Source of the DNA: Sneathiella sp. P13V-1
Lineage (GTDB): Bacteria > Pseudomonadota > Alphaproteobacteria > Sneathiellales > Sneathiellaceae
Reading direction: 5' to 3'
Length of the DNA: 64,000 nucleotides
Assembly: GCF_015143595.1 (NCBI RefSeq)
Contig: NZ_WYEU01000005.1
Coordinates: forward strand, 92,079 to 156,078
The translations under genes and the position numbers were made by a program. Of the stretch, positions 8,650 to 17,090 are shown in pieces. Within the stretch, counting starts at the first letter, position 1, and each line of letters begins with the position of its first letter. Below the pieces are notes generated by a model, which saw nothing but the letters and a program-made list of their open reading frames with translations, had not been told where the DNA came from and made no database searches.

Positions 8650-9257
8650 CTGCCGCCCCCAAGGTTTTTGACTTCCTCATATCGAAAGCAATCGGTTTGG
8701 TGATCATTGACCATACCAACGGCCTGCATAAAGGCGTAGACAATAGTTGGGCCAACAAATTTGAAACCGCGCTTTTTTAGATCTTTTGATATGAGTTGAC
8801 TTAACTCTGTTTGAGCGGGGACTTCAGATCTCACCCGACGATGGGTTTGAAGAGGCTCGCCGTCCACAAAATTCCAAAGATAGTTTGAAAAGCCGCCTTC
8901 TTTTTCTTCCATCTCCAAGAAAAGGCGTGCGCCAGCTACAGTGCCGACGATCTTTGCGCGATTGCGGATGATGCCGGTATTTTGCATAAGGCTTTCAATT
9001 TTTTCCGGGCCGTAATCGGCAATGATATCGGGCCGAAATCCATCGAAGGCTTCGCGGAAGTTCTCTCTTTTCCTTAATATTGTAATCCAGGAAAGGCCAG
9101 CCTGAAATCCATCAAGGATCAGTTTTTCAAACAAAGCGCGGCTGTCATGCTCGGGTACGCCCCAATCTGTATCATGGTACTCCTGATAAAAGGGATCGTC
9201 GCCACACCAGAAGCAGCGCGCCTTCCCATCTTCGCCCACATGCGCATGTTCGGACAT
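8646..9257 (-). CDS. tag: DNA-3-methyladenine glycosylase I
   Basis: The 203-residue base-excision repair enzyme removes 3-methyladenine from alkylated DNA. It contains the family's zinc-ribbon and catalytic elements: RCFWCGDDPFYQEYHDTDWG near the N-terminus (C15 and H28 as likely zinc ligands), DGFQAGLSWITILRKRENFR, IIRNRAKI, and a C-terminal MVNDHQTDCFRYEE with the second His/Cys pair. Length is close to E. coli Tag. It heads a short minus-strand operon with two small genes. Confidence 0.94.
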   Translation of the reverse strand: MSEHAHVGEDGKARCFWCGDDPFYQEYHDTDWGVPEHDSRALFEKLILDGFQAGLSWITILRKRENFREAFDGFRPDIIADYGPEKIESLMQNTGIIRNRAKIVGTVAGARLFLEMEEKEGGFSNYLWNFVDGEPLQTHRRVRSEVPAQTELSQLISKDLKKRGFKFVGPTIVYAFMQAVGMVNDHQTDCFRYEEVKNLGGGR

Positions 9258-9330
9258 GAATTATCCCTTAAATGTTCCTGTTTTGTTTACGGTACGATAA
9301 AGTGCTGTTAAAGGCAAACAGGAAAAGGGC

Positions 9331-10194
9331 TTAGTCTTCTTTTTCCGACAAAATTACATAGTCAGGTTTGGTGAGTCTTAGCCCCGCTGGAGATAGCTCA
9401 GGAGTTGGCGACAAGCTGCCAAAGGCATCAAGACGGGTCATGGCGAGGCCGTATGGTTTTGAAAAACTGACCACCTTCGCAATTTCTTTTTCATTTGAGG
9501 AAATGAGATCGCCAGCGCTTAAGTCACCGTCATATTCAAACTTGAAAAGGCGTTTCTTGATTTTTGCGCGGAATTTTGTACGCGCAGTGAGCTCTTGCCC
9601 AATGTAACAACCTTTTGAAAAGCTGACGCCGTTTAATTCTTCGAAATTGGCTTCAAGCAGGAAGTTCTTTTCAGGCTGAATATCTTCGGAACCCTCTGGG
9701 ACGCCAAGTGCAAAACGATGATGGCGATAAGCACCTTCGTCCGCTTCTTCAAGATGATCAATTGAGGAGCCTGAGGTGTAAAGCCGATATCCAAGGGCGG
9801 ATAAGCGAGGATCTGCAACCAGTTTTCCGTCCAAATTATCGGGTGGAGTAATGTCAGATCCCGGGTTTTTGTCGAAAATTCCAAAAACAGAAAGCGCATC
9901 TGAAATATCTTCAATTTCAACGGCGGAGCGTAGCTTGTACATAGTGAGCCGCTTTATAAGATCTGCAGATCTTGATTTTTCACAGTCCAGTAGTAGATAA
10001 TCACCGAAGTCCATCAGGAAGAAGTCAAAAAGAAACTTGCCCTGAGGCGTCAGAAGCGCCGAATAAATAGCCTTGTCCGCTGACAGTTGGCCCAGATCGT
10101 TACTTATCAGATTCTGGAGAAAATCAGTACGGTCATCACCGCTGATTTTAAGCAAGGATCGATCATCTAGTTTGGCGTAGGTTACTTCTGTCAT
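9331..10194 (-). CDS. ygfZ: YgfZ/GcvT-like folate-binding protein
   Basis: The 287-residue protein has the signature KGCYIGQELTAR (K194-R205), with the conserved Cys of the YgfZ/IBA57 family, at the right place for a GcvT-like fold. YgfZ helps assemble or repair certain Fe-S clusters, possibly with tetrahydrofolate. The start MTEVTYAKLDDRS at 10194 is chosen because the frame's upstream GTG (10239) has no usable spacing to a ribosome site and adds a non-conserved leader. It points away from the dihydroorotase-like gene, leaving a shared promoter region. Confidence 0.88.
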   Translation of the reverse strand: MTEVTYAKLDDRSLLKISGDDRTDFLQNLISNDLGQLSADKAIYSALLTPQGKFLFDFFLMDFGDYLLLDCEKSRSADLIKRLTMYKLRSAVEIEDISDALSVFGIFDKNPGSDITPPDNLDGKLVADPRLSALGYRLYTSGSSIDHLEEADEGAYRHHRFALGVPEGSEDIQPEKNFLLEANFEELNGVSFSKGCYIGQELTARTKFRAKIKKRLFKFEYDGDLSAGDLISSNEKEIAKVVSFSKPYGLAMTRLDAFGSLSPTPELSPAGLRLTKPDYVILSEKED

Positions 10195-10275
10195 GGCACC
10201 GGATTTCAACAAGACCAAAATGGTCTTGTATCCTATCACCCTTTACCAAGGTTGCAAGGATGTCTTGGCATAACA

Positions 10276-10304
10276 TTGGATCAAGGGTAAGAAGGGCGTA
10301 TCAT
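10276..10304 (+). promoter_or_regulatory. Candidate sigma-70 promoter of the dihydroorotase-like gene
   Basis: TTGGAT and TATCAT are separated by 17 bases, with the start codon 16 bases beyond the -10 box and an AAAGGAGG ribosome site between. The transcript leader would be about ten bases. The match is moderate. Confidence 0.45.
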
Positions 10305-10320
10305 TTAAAGGAGGCCTGAA

Positions 10321-11643
10321 ATGTCAAAAGTCGATCTGCTCGTTAAAAATGGAACTGTCGTTTCTCACCGGGGAATTGATCAGCTTGATATCGCCATTAA
10401 AGACGAGAAAATTGTCGCCCTCGGATCTCTTGGGGACGTTGAGGCAACAGAAGTGATCGACGCAACTGGACTGCATGTTCTGCCGGGGGTGATTGACAGT
10501 CAGGTGCATTTTCGCGAGCCGGGACTTGAGCATAAAGAAGATCTGGCAACCGGTACAGCCGCCGCTGCTTTAGGCGGGGTGACAGCGATCTTTGAAATGC
10601 CGAACACTAATCCACTTACGCTGACAGCTGCTGATATGGCGGATAAGGTTCGTCGTGGCCGCGAGAAAGCTTGGACCGATTTTGCCTTCTTTATTGGTGC
10701 AGCGGCAGAAAATGTAGAAAACCTTCCGATGCTGGAGCGCCAAGAGGGTGTCTCTGGTGTGAAGCTCTTTATGGGATCTTCCACTGGCAGTCTTCTTGTT
10801 GATAACGATGATGATATCCGGAGAGTATTGGCGAGCGGTGTGCGCCGCGTTGCCATTCACGCAGAAGACGAGCCTCGCTTACTTGAGCGGCGCCATCTGG
10901 CAGTAGATACAGTATTAAACCACCCTGTCTGGCGAGATGACGTGGTTGCCTACCGTGCAACGGAACGCGTTTTGAAAATTGCCCGGGAGACGGGGCGCCG
11001 CATTCATGTTCTTCATATCACGACGAAAGAAGAAATTGCGCTTCTCGCACAATATAAAGATATCGCAACAGTGGAAACCACACCTCAACATCTGACCTTA
11101 TCATCCCCAGGATGTTATGAGGAGTTGGGCAGCTACGCCCAAATGAACCCACCTATTCGGGAAGAAGTGCACCGTCAGGGTCTTTGGCAGGGGGTTCGAG
11201 ATGGGGTGGTTGATGTGATCGGGTCTGATCACGCCCCTCATACTAAAGAAGAAAAGGCGCAACCTTATCCAGCAAGTCCCTCCGGGATGCCGGGGGTACA
11301 GACTTTGTTGCCGCTTCTGCTGGATCATTGCAATAAAGGTGAGCTGTCACTGCAACACGTTATGGATCTGACATCCGCAGGCCCGGCCCGGATTTATGGT
11401 GTGGCCGGTAAAGGACGTATTGGTCTTGGCTTTGATGGTGACCTGACATTAATTGATTTGAAACGGGAACAGGAAATCACTGGTGATTGGCTGGCGTCCA
11501 AATGCGGGTGGTCACCGTTTGAAGGTAAGACGGTGACGGGCTGGCCTGTCGGCACCATTATTCGCGGCCGTCAGGTCATGCGTGATGGGGAACTTCTTGG
11601 AACCTCAGCCGGACAGCCTGTTCGTTTCCAGGAATGTCTCTAA
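10321..11643 (+). CDS. pyrC: Dihydroorotase-family amidohydrolase (PyrC-like)
   Basis: This 440-residue amidohydrolase resembles type I dihydroorotases, which close carbamoyl-aspartate to dihydroorotate in pyrimidine synthesis. Seen are VIDSQVHFREPG (residues 58-68), FEMPNTNPLT, the candidate carbamylated lysine K148 in GVKLFMGSSTG, metal-ligand histidines H180 (VAIHAEDE) and H232 (VLHITT), and the catalytic D303 in GSDHAPHT. The usual first HxH metal ligand is Gln (QVH) here, so one metal site is altered. Other alphaproteobacterial members share this, as far as I recall. It has a strong AAAGGAGG ribosome site and stands alone. It could be the functional dihydroorotase or a related hydantoinase-like enzyme. 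Confidence 0.82.
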   Translation: MSKVDLLVKNGTVVSHRGIDQLDIAIKDEKIVALGSLGDVEATEVIDATGLHVLPGVIDSQVHFREPGLEHKEDLATGTAAAALGGVTAIFEMPNTNPLTLTAADMADKVRRGREKAWTDFAFFIGAAAENVENLPMLERQEGVSGVKLFMGSSTGSLLVDNDDDIRRVLASGVRRVAIHAEDEPRLLERRHLAVDTVLNHPVWRDDVVAYRATERVLKIARETGRRIHVLHITTKEEIALLAQYKDIATVETTPQHLTLSSPGCYEELGSYAQMNPPIREEVHRQGLWQGVRDGVVDVIGSDHAPHTKEEKAQPYPASPSGMPGVQTLLPLLLDHCNKGELSLQHVMDLTSAGPARIYGVAGKGRIGLGFDGDLTLIDLKREQEITGDWLASKCGWSPFEGKTVTGWPVGTIIRGRQVMRDGELLGTSAGQPVRFQECL

Positions 11644-11657
11644 CAGAATAATGCGAG

Positions 11658-11683
11658 GGGGCGGCGCCTATGCCCGCCCTTTT
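11658..11683 (+). terminator. Probable intrinsic terminator after pyrC
   Basis: A GGGCGG / CCGCCC stem is followed by four T residues. It overlaps the last codons of the convergent cysQ, so it probably ends both transcripts weakly. Confidence 0.5.
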
Positions 11684-12429
11684 GCAACAAAGTAAGGATT
11701 GTCGTGACCATCCTTGCCATAACCTAGTGGCGCTCCATCCAGTGTCTCAACGACACCACCAGCAGCTTCTAAGATGGCTTGGCCCGCACCAATATCCCAT
11801 TCCATCGTGCGGCCCAAACGTGGATATAGGTCCGCTTTACCTTCCGCAACCAAACACAGTTTCAAGGACGACCCTGCAGATACCAAATCGGCTACCTTAA
11901 ACTTCGAAATATAATCATCAGTTTCTGGTGTGCGGTGCGAACGGCTGGCGACGACTGTTAGTCCCTCCGCTGGTGCTTCGCGGGTCTGAATGGCGCGTTT
12001 TCCGCCCTCATCCTCCATATACGCCTCACCCTTACCAAAGGCGTAATAGATAGTGTCCTTTGCCGGAACATGGATAACGCCCATGGTCGGGCGGCCGTTT
12101 TCCACCAAGGCAATATTGACCGTAAATTCTCCACGTTTGTGGATAAATTCCTTGGTACCGTCGAGCGGATCCACTAACCAGAAGGTGCCGCCTGACAGAT
12201 CTGGAACACGGCCCGCCGCAACGCTTTCTTCTGCGAGGACAGGAATATCCGGTGTTACTTTTGAAAGCCCTTCCAGAATAATTTTTTCCGCCGCTACATC
12301 AGCTTCGGTCACGGGTGACTCATCGCTTTTGGTGTCGATTTCAAAATCACGATTGTAAATCTCAAGGATTTTGTCACCTGCATCGCGGGCAATTTTAACA
12401 ATTGCATCAGTAACGGCTTGACGGTCCAT
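11668..12429 (-). CDS. cysQ: 3'(2'),5'-bisphosphate nucleotidase
   Basis: The 253-residue enzyme belongs to the inositol monophosphatase superfamily and should hydrolyse 3'-phosphoadenosine 5'-phosphate, recycling the by-product of sulfate assimilation. Metal-binding motifs are visible: ESPVTEADVAAE, AEES, WLVDPLDGTKEFI and WDIGAGQAILEAAGG. Length fits CysQ rather than SuhB. It is convergent with the dihydroorotase-like gene and divergent from fdhD. Confidence 0.93.
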   Translation of the reverse strand: MDRQAVTDAIVKIARDAGDKILEIYNRDFEIDTKSDESPVTEADVAAEKIILEGLSKVTPDIPVLAEESVAAGRVPDLSGGTFWLVDPLDGTKEFIHKRGEFTVNIALVENGRPTMGVIHVPAKDTIYYAFGKGEAYMEDEGGKRAIQTREAPAEGLTVVASRSHRTPETDDYISKFKVADLVSAGSSLKLCLVAEGKADLYPRLGRTMEWDIGAGQAILEAAGGVVETLDGAPLGYGKDGHDNPYFVAKGRA

Positions 12430-12544
12430 TATTCAGATTTTCCCTGTTATCAATAACGTGGGCGCAGAATAACCATTCTTTCATTTATGTCATCCGTTTA
12501 TTGCAAGCCTTTACAGGCGGGTATGTGGTGTTAATAGTAGGGAT

Positions 12545-13414
12545 ATGAAGGAATTTGAAATTAGCCCTAATATAGAGGCGGACGATCTGTATGAAACGGT
12601 TAAATCCGTTGATCACGAGGGGAATGAAAATTGGCTCTCCGTGATTAACGAGAAACCGCTGACAATCTATCTGAACAAACAGGAAATAGTCACCCTGATG
12701 ACGATCGGCGATTATCCGGAATATCTGGCGGTCGGATATCTTGTTAATCAGAATATGCTACGTAGAACGGACAGTGTTACCTCCATTGATGTGGATGAAG
12801 ACCTGCAGGTGGTCATTGTCAGGACAGCAGAAGAAACCAATTATGAAGAGAAACTTTCCCGAAAAATAAGAACATCCGGATGTGCGCAAGGGACAGTGTT
12901 TGGCGATGTCATGGAGAAGTTTGACGACACTTCTTTGGACGTTAGCGCGAAACTAAAAACATCCTGGATTTACGCGCTGTCAAAAAAAATCAACCAGCAA
13001 CCCTCGTTATATCTGAAAGTAGGAGCCATACATGGCTGCGTTTTATGCGAAGGGGACCGCCCTTTGATCTATATGGAAGATGTTGGTCGTCACAATGCTA
13101 TTGATAAAATTGCTGGTTACATGTGGCTGAACAATGTGCCGGCAATGGGGAAACTTTTCTATACGACCGGCCGACTGACTTCGGAAATGGTTATCAAAAC
13201 AGTACAAATGCAGATCCCCGTTCTTATTTCCAGAAGTGGTTTTACAGCATGGGGGGTGGAGCTTGCAAAACAGGTGGGACTTACCCTTGTCGGACGTGCA
13301 AAAGGCAAGCGGTTTCAATGTGTGTCTGGTGTGGAAAGGTTAGTGTTTGACGCTGATCCCGAAACCGTTTTGGAAGAAAACAAGAAACATCAGCGTAAGG
13401 GCGGCCAAGATTGA
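12545..13414 (+). CDS. fdhD: Formate dehydrogenase sulfurtransferase FdhD
   Basis: The 289-residue protein transfers sulfur to the molybdenum cofactor of formate dehydrogenases. Family segments visible are SGCAQGTVFG (the sulfur-carrier loop), GAIHGCVLCE, YMEDVGRHNAIDKIAG, TGRLTSEMVIK and SRSGFTAWGVELAKQVGLTLVGRA. The E. coli protein uses a C-x-x-C pair in the sulfur-carrier loop; here the loop reads C-A-Q-G, so only one Cys remains. It overlaps the start region of mobA and is one of two cofactor genes serving the formate dehydrogenase operon 7 kb away. Confidence 0.95.
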   Translation: MKEFEISPNIEADDLYETVKSVDHEGNENWLSVINEKPLTIYLNKQEIVTLMTIGDYPEYLAVGYLVNQNMLRRTDSVTSIDVDEDLQVVIVRTAEETNYEEKLSRKIRTSGCAQGTVFGDVMEKFDDTSLDVSAKLKTSWIYALSKKINQQPSLYLKVGAIHGCVLCEGDRPLIYMEDVGRHNAIDKIAGYMWLNNVPAMGKLFYTTGRLTSEMVIKTVQMQIPVLISRSGFTAWGVELAKQVGLTLVGRAKGKRFQCVSGVERLVFDADPETVLEENKKHQRKGGQD

Positions 13415-13416
13415 AG

Positions 13417-14022
13417 ATGAGTAACTTACCTTGTGTTTTACTGGCTGGCGGACAATCTCGCCGCATGGGCGGTGGCCATAAATATGAAGTTCAGATCGGT
13501 GGGAAAAGACTTCTGGACCGAATTCTGGATAGGTTGGAACCTCAAGTTGGCGATATAGTTATCAATGCCAATGACAAGGTTGATACTGATCGATATCCAG
13601 TGATCAAAGATCTGAATGAGGGGTTTTTAGGGCCGTTGGCTGGTGTTTTGAGCGGGCTTCGCTACTTCGAAGCGCAAGGTACCGAAGCATCACATATGCT
13701 TGTGTGTCCTTGTGATATTCCCTTTGTTCCGAAAACCTTGGTGAAAAGGCTGCGTGGTGAAGGTGAACTTGCGGATGACGAAATCGTTATGGCGTATTCA
13801 AACGAGCGTATTCATCCAGTAATTTCCCTGTGGCCCTTTGCAATTGCGGATGCGTTGGAGCAGGCATTGGTGATCGAAGACTTGCGAAAAATAAGGGTCT
13901 TTGCAAACCGGTATGTCTTGAAGGAAGTTCATTGGCCGGAAGAAGAGGGGGATCCGTTTTTTAACGTGAACACTAAAGAAGATCTGGCCCTCGCCACTGC
14001 AAGGGCCGACAAAGAAGATTAA
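13417..14022 (+). CDS. mobA: Molybdenum cofactor guanylyltransferase
   Basis: This about 201-residue cytoplasmic enzyme attaches GMP to Mo-molybdopterin, making the guanine-dinucleotide cofactor used by formate dehydrogenase-type enzymes. The nucleotide-binding start VLLAGGQSRRMGGGHK, the DLNEGFLGPLAGVLSGL segment and the CPCDIPFVP motif with metal-binding Asp are all present. The ATG at 13417 is preferred over the overlapping TTG at 13411. It starts right after the fdhD stop codon, so the two genes are an operon. Confidence 0.93.
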   Translation: MSNLPCVLLAGGQSRRMGGGHKYEVQIGGKRLLDRILDRLEPQVGDIVINANDKVDTDRYPVIKDLNEGFLGPLAGVLSGLRYFEAQGTEASHMLVCPCDIPFVPKTLVKRLRGEGELADDEIVMAYSNERIHPVISLWPFAIADALEQALVIEDLRKIRVFANRYVLKEVHWPEEEGDPFFNVNTKEDLALATARADKED

Positions 14023-14423
14023 CGATATCCGGTTTCAAATTCTTCGGATGAATAGCCAAGTTCAGACAGGCCTTCTTCAAGATAATCACCAAGGCGTTCC
14101 ATGTTCAGCAGGTAGTCTGAAATGCGATCAGCGTTCAACTCCTCAGCCTGGGCAATCGCTTCATCCCATTCATCTTTTGAGAATGTACCGCGGCCAAGCC
14201 AGGCAAGGGCAACCAGGTTTTGCCGTTCTTCCACATTATATTTGTCGATCACCCTTTTCAGTTCCAAATGGGCATCTTCGCGCGGAGGGGCAAATTCCAA
14301 ATCATCGTCGATATCAGGAATTTCAGTAAAATCATCGCCTCCCTCTTCCTGAATGGCTCCAAGGGCGAGGGCATTGATAATAACGTCCGAGACTTTTTCG
14401 ACAGCAATTTGAAGCATCGACAT
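14019..14423 (-). CDS. DUF3775 family protein
   Basis: The acidic 134-residue protein has the DUF3775 pattern: LELKRVIDKYNVEERQNLVAL followed by AWLGRGTFSKDEWDEAI and a helix ending DYLLNMERLGDYLEEGL. The function is unknown. It is convergent with mobA, with a 4-base overlap of the ends. Confidence 0.75.
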   Translation of the reverse strand: MSMLQIAVEKVSDVIINALALGAIQEEGGDDFTEIPDIDDDLEFAPPREDAHLELKRVIDKYNVEERQNLVALAWLGRGTFSKDEWDEAIAQAEELNADRISDYLLNMERLGDYLEEGLSELGYSSEEFETGYR

Positions 14424-14528
14424 ATACCTCTTTTTTACGGCTTTAATTCTGAACTAAGAATGCCAGCAAAGAAAGTCAAATGGCTTTGATTTCGCCCCAT
14501 GTGGACAAAAATAATTCGAAAAAGAAGA

Positions 14529-15425
14529 TTAGCTAATACCTAGAAGAGATTTTCTACGCGCCTCTACGCGCTCCGTTAGAAACTGCGTGACGGCTTTAAT
14601 GCGGGCGAGATCGTGGATATCTTCGGGTGTATTAAGCCAGAACGTTCTTTTTACTTCGATATCCTCTTCAAGAAGCGGGACCAATTCTGGATATTCATCA
14701 GCGACAAAGCAATGCATGATCCCAAGGCCGGCGCCAGATAAGACAGCCTGAAACTGAAATACAATGCTGGAGCTTTTCAACGTGACATTTGGATTGTTGA
14801 TCAGTTCTGTCAGGTAAAGCATCTCAGGGGCAGGGACCAATTCCTCGATGTAAGAAACAAAATTGTGGTCCTTTAGATCGTCAATATTTTTGATCTTGGC
14901 GTGATTATCAAGATAATCCCGGCTGGCATAAAGCCGAAGCGTATAATCGGTAAGTTTCTTGGAAACCAATCGGCCTGATCGAGGGCGGGCAAGAGTGATC
15001 GAAAGATCCGCTTCACGTTTGGAGAGGCTGACAAATCGGTCATTGGCCACAAATTCGAGTTCAATACCGGGGTGGATAGTTCGGAATAACGGCATGTCTT
15101 TGGACAGGAACTGACTACCAAAGCCTTCCGGGACACCAAGACGGACAACACCGGTTAGGTTTCGGTTTTCCCCGCCCACATCATCCTGAATAGTCGCGGA
15201 TGCACTTTCCATGGCCTCCGCTTGCGGGAGAAGTTTTTCTCCTGCCTGTGTTAAGACATATCCGCGGGCTGTGCTTTCAAACAGTTTTGCATCCAGTTCT
15301 TTTTCTAAAGTAGCGATCCGACGACTTACTGTGGTGTGGTCTACCTTCAGGGCTTTTGAGACTTCTGTAAGGCGGCCTTTTCTGCTAAGTTCAAGAAAAA
15401 AACGGATATCATTCCAGTCAAACAT
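14529..15425 (-). CDS. LysR-family transcriptional regulator, likely of mmsAB
   Basis: The 298-residue protein has an N-terminal winged helix-turn-helix (DWNDIRFFLELSRKGRLTEVSKALKVDHTTVSRRI, about residues 3-40) and a periplasmic-binding-like effector domain. The tail resembles regulators of the small alphaproteobacterial LysR clade. It is divergent from mmsA, with a palindrome between them, which suggests it controls the valine-degradation operon and itself. The effector could be a methylmalonate-semialdehyde-pathway metabolite; this is inference from position only. Confidence 0.88.
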   Translation of the reverse strand: MFDWNDIRFFLELSRKGRLTEVSKALKVDHTTVSRRIATLEKELDAKLFESTARGYVLTQAGEKLLPQAEAMESASATIQDDVGGENRNLTGVVRLGVPEGFGSQFLSKDMPLFRTIHPGIELEFVANDRFVSLSKREADLSITLARPRSGRLVSKKLTDYTLRLYASRDYLDNHAKIKNIDDLKDHNFVSYIEELVPAPEMLYLTELINNPNVTLKSSSIVFQFQAVLSGAGLGIMHCFVADEYPELVPLLEEDIEVKRTFWLNTPEDIHDLARIKAVTQFLTERVEARRKSLLGIS

Positions 15426-15450
15426 CAGTTGATCTCATTGTGTGTAAAAA

Positions 15451-15467
15451 TGCACAGACATTGTGCA
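15451..15467. promoter_or_regulatory. Palindromic operator candidate between LysR gene and mmsA
   Basis: TGCACAGACATTGTGCA is a dyad with 6-bp arms and a 5-base centre. It sits 26 bases before the LysR start and 75 before mmsA, the usual place for a LysR site that regulates both divergent genes. The strict T-N11-A form is not clear. Confidence 0.5.
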
Positions 15468-15541
15468 ATCTTTCTTAGTTACTTTGCATTTATACCCATG
15501 TAAAGTGCCGCCAATCGAATTTTGTTCAGGGAGCGAAACCT

Positions 15542-17035
15542 ATGGCTACGCAAATCAATCACTTTATCGGCGGTAAATACGTCGAAGGCACATCTGGCCG
15601 CTTTGGTCCAGTTTACAACCCAAGCACTGGCGAGCAGACAGGTAATGTTTGTCTGGCGACAGAAGGTGAAGTTGGCGACGCAATTGCCAATGCGCAGGAA
15701 GCGTTCCCAGGCTGGGCGGCGACTTCCCCAATTACCCGTGCCCGCGTTATGTTCAAATTTAAAGAACTGGTGGAGAGCAACATCGATGAGCTTGCCGCGC
15801 TTCTGTCCAGCGAACATGGTAAAGTTCACTCCGATGCGAAAGGCTCTATCATTCGTGGTCTGGAAGTTGTTGAATTTGCATGTGGTATTCCGCACCTCCT
15901 AAAAGGTGAGTTCTCCGATAACGTATCTTCCGGTATCGACATGTACTCCATGCGCAAGCCACTTGGCGTTGTTGCTGGTATCACACCCTTTAACTTCCCA
16001 GCCATGGTTCCAATGTGGATGTTCGCAGTTGCCATCGCTTGCGGTAACACATTTATCCTGAAGCCTTCTGAAAAAGACCCTTCTCTTCCAATGAAACTGG
16101 GTGAGTTGATGCTTGAAGCTGGTGCACCTGCTGGTGTTCTGAACGTTGTAAACGGTGACAAAGTTGCTGTGGACACTCTTTTGCAGGATCAACGCGTTAA
16201 AGCGATCAGTTTCGTTGGCTCCACACCAATCGCACAATATGTTTACGCAAATGCAGCAGCTGCTGGTAAACGTGTTCAGGCAATGGGCGGCGCGAAGAAC
16301 CACATGCTGATTATGCCAGATGCGGATATGGATAAAGCTGCGGATGCGTTGATTGGCGCAGGTTACGGTTCCGCAGGTGAACGTTGCATGGCGATTTCTG
16401 TCGCTGTGGCTGTTGGCGATGCAGGTGATCAGCTTGTAGAACGCCTGGCACCACGTGTCCGTAACCTGAAAGTTGGTCCAAGTGCGGCTGACGGCGATAT
16501 GGGCCCACTGGTAACAGCAGAGCACCTGGCCAAAGTTAAAGGTTATGTTGATCTGGGTATCAACGAAGGTGCTGATCTGGTTGTTGACGGTCGTGAACTG
16601 ACCCTTCAGGGATACGAAAACGGGTATTACATGGGTGGTTGCCTGTTTGATAACGTGAAGACAGACATGCGCATCTACAAAGAAGAAATCTTTGGTCCAG
16701 TTCTGTCAGTGGTTCGCGCAGATGATTTCAACCAGGCGATCGACATGGTGGACAAGCACGAATTTGGTAACGGTACCTCCATCTTCACTCAGAACGGTGA
16801 CGTTGCACGTGCCTTCTCCAACAATGTTGAAGTTGGTATGGTCGGCGTGAACGTTCCGATCCCTGTTCCTTTGGCATTCCACAGCTTCGGCGGTTGGAAA
16901 GCATCCGCTTTTGGTGACCACAACCAACACGGTCCGGAAGGCGTTCGCTTCTACACGAAAGTGAAAACAGTAACTTCCCGTTGGCCGAACTCCATTAAAG
17001 CAGGTGCTGAGTTCGTAATGCCAACTCACAAATAA
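15542..17035 (+). CDS. mmsA: CoA-acylating methylmalonate-semialdehyde dehydrogenase
   Basis: The 497-residue enzyme oxidises methylmalonate semialdehyde to propionyl-CoA (and malonate semialdehyde to acetyl-CoA) in valine and thymine breakdown. It is a member of the aldehyde dehydrogenase superfamily; the catalytic Cys is C282 in GERCMAISVA, preceded by the conserved ITPFNFPAMVPMWMFAVAIACGN cofactor region and IFGPVLSV. The GERCMA context is the MmsA hallmark, and length is as expected. A GGGAG ribosome site precedes it. It is followed by mmsB and controlled, most likely, by the divergent LysR protein. Confidence 0.95.
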   Translation: MATQINHFIGGKYVEGTSGRFGPVYNPSTGEQTGNVCLATEGEVGDAIANAQEAFPGWAATSPITRARVMFKFKELVESNIDELAALLSSEHGKVHSDAKGSIIRGLEVVEFACGIPHLLKGEFSDNVSSGIDMYSMRKPLGVVAGITPFNFPAMVPMWMFAVAIACGNTFILKPSEKDPSLPMKLGELMLEAGAPAGVLNVVNGDKVAVDTLLQDQRVKAISFVGSTPIAQYVYANAAAAGKRVQAMGGAKNHMLIMPDADMDKAADALIGAGYGSAGERCMAISVAVAVGDAGDQLVERLAPRVRNLKVGPSAADGDMGPLVTAEHLAKVKGYVDLGINEGADLVVDGRELTLQGYENGYYMGGCLFDNVKTDMRIYKEEIFGPVLSVVRADDFNQAIDMVDKHEFGNGTSIFTQNGDVARAFSNNVEVGMVGVNVPIPVPLAFHSFGGWKASAFGDHNQHGPEGVRFYTKVKTVTSRWPNSIKAGAEFVMPTHK

Positions 17036-17046
17036 GATGTGACGAC

Positions 17047-17072
17047 AAGTGCCTCGCTCATGCGGGGCACTT
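17047..17072 (+). other. Intergenic hairpin between mmsA and mmsB
   Basis: AAGTGCCTCGC pairs fully with GCGGGGCACTT (11 bp, one G-T pair) around a 4-base loop. No strong T-run follows. It may attenuate or stabilise the mmsA end rather than stop all transcription. Confidence 0.5.
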
Positions 17073-17090
17073 TGCTTTGGAGGAAACAAA

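Noticed and set aside
15899..16525. Long minus-strand open frame (208 residues) inside mmsA
   Set aside because: It is antisense to a well-conserved enzyme, Cys/His-rich in composition and without any family pattern.
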